From an uncultured Oscillospiraceae bacterium (GTDB taxonomy: Bacteria > Bacillota > Clostridia > Oscillospirales > Oscillospiraceae): a stretch of DNA of 7,201 nucleotides. The position numbers were made by a program, and so were the translations under genes. Shown here one piece after another: positions 6,232 through 7,201 of this stretch. The stretch lies in contig CAKTXO010000073.1 of the NCBI GenBank assembly GCA_934630985.1, positions 1 to 7,201 on the forward strand, given 5' to 3'. The notes under the pieces were generated by a model. It had not been told where the DNA came from. It was given only the letters and a program-made list of their open reading frames with translations, and did not search any database. Numbering within the stretch: the stretch's first letter is position 1; the number at the start of each line of letters is the position of its first letter.

Positions 6232-6747
6232 ATGTCACTTTGGGATAACATCACGCAGAAAGCCGCTGCCGTCACCGACAAGGCGATTCACCAGGCAAAA
6301 AACTTCACTGAGCAGGTCAAGCTCCGCAACCAGATTTCCGAGGCGCAGAGCACCATCACCGACTGCTACACCCAGATCGGCAAGCAGTACGCCGCTGCCC
6401 ATCCGGAGGATTTTGACGAGGCTTACGCCCCCATGATGGCCGCCATCGCCGGAGCCAACCGGCAGATTGCCTCCCTTCAGGAGCAGCTGCGGGATCTGAA
6501 GGAGGTTGCCCTGTGCCCCAAGTGCGGGGCGGAGGTAGACAGGGAGGCCGCCTTCTGCGGCGCCTGCGGAGCGGAAATGCCCAAGCCCGCCCCTGTGGAG
6601 GCCGAGGTGGTCACGGATGACGCTCCTGTTGAGAATGCTCCCGTCGAAGAGACCCCCGCTGAGGGAACCGCTTCTACTGAGGAAGCCCCCACTGAAGCTG
6701 CTCCCACTGAGGAAGCCCCAACAGAGGATGCGCCCGAGTATATCTAA
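6232..6747 (+). CDS. Zinc-ribbon protein with acidic Pro/Thr-rich tail
   Basis: A 171-residue protein of unknown function. Residues 1-92 are alpha-helical and probably coiled coil: an amphipathic start (MSLWDNITQKAA) followed by a heptad-like stretch with IAGANRQIASLQEQLRDLKE at 72-91. Next comes a single zinc ribbon, C95-P-K-C98 and C109-G-A-C112, matching the family often named zinc-ribbon domain or zinc_ribbon_2. Residues 117-171 are an acidic, low-complexity tail with repeats of EEAPTE and related units (147-168), likely disordered. There is no signal peptide or membrane span, so it is probably cytosolic. Start ATG 6232 has the strong site AGGAGGT at 6218-6224. The gene stands alone, divergent from xpt. 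Similar small proteins with this order occur in many Clostridia, but I know of no assigned role. Confidence 0.85.
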   Translation: MSLWDNITQKAAAVTDKAIHQAKNFTEQVKLRNQISEAQSTITDCYTQIGKQYAAAHPEDFDEAYAPMMAAIAGANRQIASLQEQLRDLKEVALCPKCGAEVDREAAFCGACGAEMPKPAPVEAEVVTDDAPVENAPVEETPAEGTASTEEAPTEAAPTEEAPTEDAPEYI

Positions 6748-6785
6748 AGCTTGCTACCCTGCGCCGTCAGCAGGAAAACAAAAGA

Positions 6786-6818
6786 AAAACGCCCTGCCGT
6801 TCTGGCAGAGCATTGACA
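6786..6818 (+). terminator. Weak terminator-like hairpin after the zinc-ribbon gene
   Basis: CTGCC (6794-6798) pairs with GGCAG (6804-6808), and the stem extends past one mismatch with GC/GC. A5 lies before it, but the downstream side reads ATTGACATTT and not a clean T-run. It could be a decayed terminator whose right side now supplies the -35 box of the next promoter. Efficiency is doubtful. Confidence 0.35.
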
Positions 6819-6841
6819 TTTCGCTCCATTTGGGCTATACT
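6813..6841 (+). promoter_or_regulatory. Near-consensus promoter for an antisense RNA
   Basis: TTGACA (6813-6818, perfect) and TATACT (6836-6841) are 17 bases apart. This is the strongest promoter match in the window, yet no plus-strand gene with a ribosome binding site follows it. It points directly at the small minus-strand peptide gene, as expected for the antitoxin RNA of a type I toxin-antitoxin pair. Confidence 0.78.
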
Positions 6842-6886
6842 AAGCATGAAGAGGGTGCTGCCAGCAGACGGCTCCCAATCGATTAC

Positions 6887-6929
6887 AGAGAAGTAACCGG
6901 AACTGTGGGAGGTTGGCGGTTACTTCTCT
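6887..6929. repeat. 13-bp inverted repeat at the toxin 3' end
   Basis: AGAGAAGTAACCG (6887-6899) and CGGTTACTTCTCT (6917-6929) are perfectly complementary with a 17-nt loop. On the minus strand the second arm contains the last codons and stop of the small peptide gene, so this hairpin closes its message. Neither side has a strong T-run. In type I loci such a shared hairpin often protects the message 3' end or starts the pairing with the antitoxin. Confidence 0.75.
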
Positions 6930-7009
6930 TCGTTATTTGCCTGGATGACCAGGGCAATGACAGCAGTAATGACCATGCAGAATTGAAAAATTCCTTCCCA
7001 TGTAACCAC
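6920..7009 (-). CDS. Putative holin-like type I toxin peptide, 29 residues
   Basis: A 29-codon reading frame from GTG 7009 to TAA 6922-6920. The peptide starts MVTWEGIFQF, continues as an uncharged, strongly hydrophobic stretch to residue 22 (one membrane helix, about 7-22), and ends QANNEEK. The N-terminal VTWE-aromatic pattern, single membrane span and charged tail match small Firmicutes peptides annotated as putative holin-like toxins (Hol-Tox), known as type I toxins that depolarise the membrane. The family's tail is usually lysine-rich, so the acidic NNEEK ending is odd. No Shine-Dalgarno sequence precedes the GTG, so translation may be weak, leader-dependent or lost. A promoter at 7165-7193 and a structured leader of about 150 nt support real transcription. 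It lies fully opposite a predicted antisense RNA. A decayed copy is the main alternative. Confidence 0.55.
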   Translation of the reverse strand: MVTWEGIFQFCMVITAVIALVIQANNEEK

Positions 7010-7028
7010 GCTATCATTTATTAAGGAG

Positions 7029-7054
7029 CGATTGCCACTGGCAATCGTTTTATT
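7029..7054 (+). terminator. Terminator of the antisense RNA
   Basis: CGATTGCC (7029-7036) pairs perfectly with GGCAATCG (7040-7047) across a three-base loop (ACT), followed by TTTTATT. On the plus strand it would end a transcript running in from 6848. On the minus strand the same stem sits in the leader of the toxin message, about 20 bases before its start codon. Confidence 0.7.
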
Positions 7055-7075
7055 CGATTCGCTGCGCGACGCACC

Positions 7076-7158
7076 GCCCCCTCTCTTTCGATTGGGGGCA
7101 AAAGAAGACTATTACCCCCGAAAAGGGGGGAACCGCCTGCCGGGGTGCTGACAGCACC
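7076..7158 (-). promoter_or_regulatory. Structured leader of the toxin message
   Basis: Three hairpins can form. GGTGCT (7144-7149) pairs with AGCACC (7153-7158), exactly at the predicted 5' end of the minus-strand transcript. CCCCC (7115-7119) pairs with GGGGG (7125-7129). GCCCCC (7076-7081) pairs with GGGGGC (7094-7099). The C- and G-runs can exchange partners, giving alternative folds. A 5'-terminal stem-loop and a long self-pairing leader are typical of type I toxin messages, where they slow decay and block translation. Confidence 0.5.
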
Positions 7159-7164
7159 AAAGAT

Positions 7165-7193
7165 AGAGTAGCATATCCGCTTCTATAAATCAA
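7165..7193 (-). promoter_or_regulatory. Promoter of the toxin message
   Basis: On the minus strand, TTGATT (7193-7188) and TACTCT (7170-7165) are 17 bases apart, with a TG one base before the -10 box (extended -10). The expected start near 7158 coincides with the first base of the 5' hairpin GGTGCT/AGCACC. It drives transcription toward the holin-like peptide gene and converges on the antisense promoter. Confidence 0.65.
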
Positions 7194-7201
7194 GAAAGTT
7201 T

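Larger units (their letters stand above)
6848..7054 (+). ncRNA. Putative antisense antitoxin RNA of a type I system
   Basis: Inferred transcript from the promoter at 6813-6841, starting near 6848 and ending at the terminator at 7029-7054, about 205 nt. It would be fully complementary to the 29-codon hydrophobic peptide gene (7009 to 6920) and to part of that gene's leader. The layout resembles RatA opposite txpA in Bacillus subtilis, where a roughly 200-nt RNA overlaps the toxin message. A 13-bp hairpin (6887-6899 with 6917-6929) lies in its 5' half. A shorter RNA ending just after that hairpin is possible, but the tract after it (TCGTTATTT) is weak. Nothing in it looks translated: the ATG at 6846 opens only 16 codons without a ribosome binding site. 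Confidence 0.5.

Noticed and set aside
6846..6896. 16-codon frame starting at ATG 6846 in the antisense RNA
   Set aside because: It has no ribosome binding site, and its ATG lies at or before the predicted transcription start.

Overview
The window looks like chromosomal DNA of a moderately GC-rich gut Clostridia, most likely Oscillospirales/Ruminococcaceae-like. This is an inference from Firmicutes-style strong AGGAGG ribosome binding sites, GTG and TTG starts, sigma-A type promoters, a Firmicutes-type xanthine phosphoribosyltransferase, and a short MITE whose ends resemble repeats I recall from these genomes. No rRNA, tRNA, CRISPR array, transposase or phage gene is visible.

Left part (plus strand). 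Positions 1-97 carry no supported gene. Positions 74-246 form a large, AT-rich, nested palindrome (three hairpins plus a long-range stem). It sits directly upstream of a two-gene polar amino acid ABC importer operon: permease 278-952 and overlapping ATPase 939-1685. A strong terminator (1700-1727) closes the operon. A GNAT acetyltransferase (1743-2225) follows with its ribosome binding site immediately after that terminator. The 400-bp convergent gap that follows holds a 147-bp MITE (2329-2475) and a bidirectional terminator (2598-2629).

Middle part (minus strand). xpt (5959 to 5375) has its own consensus promoter and terminator and no room for a guanine riboswitch. Downstream of it, a two-gene operon encodes a MoxR-like AAA+ ATPase (TTG start at 5248) and a VWA-domain partner (4313 to 2631). 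Their stop and start overlap as ATGA. This is a MoxR-VWA chaperone/insertase-type module of the NorQ-NorD/CbbQ-CbbO kind, but no client enzyme is encoded nearby. The ATPase has an asparagine where the P-loop normally has Ser/Thr.

Right part. Divergent from xpt is a 171-residue protein with an N-terminal helical region, one CxxC-CxxC zinc ribbon and an acidic Pro/Thr/Glu/Ala repeat tail (6232-6747). The last 400 bp looks like a type I toxin-antitoxin locus. A 29-codon hydrophobic holin-like peptide lies on the minus strand (7009 to 6920), with a promoter at 7165-7193 and a highly structured leader. A near-consensus plus-strand promoter (6813-6841) faces it and would make an antisense RNA covering the whole peptide gene and ending at a terminator at 7029-7054. 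This is the least conventional part of the window and is not found by ordinary gene calling.
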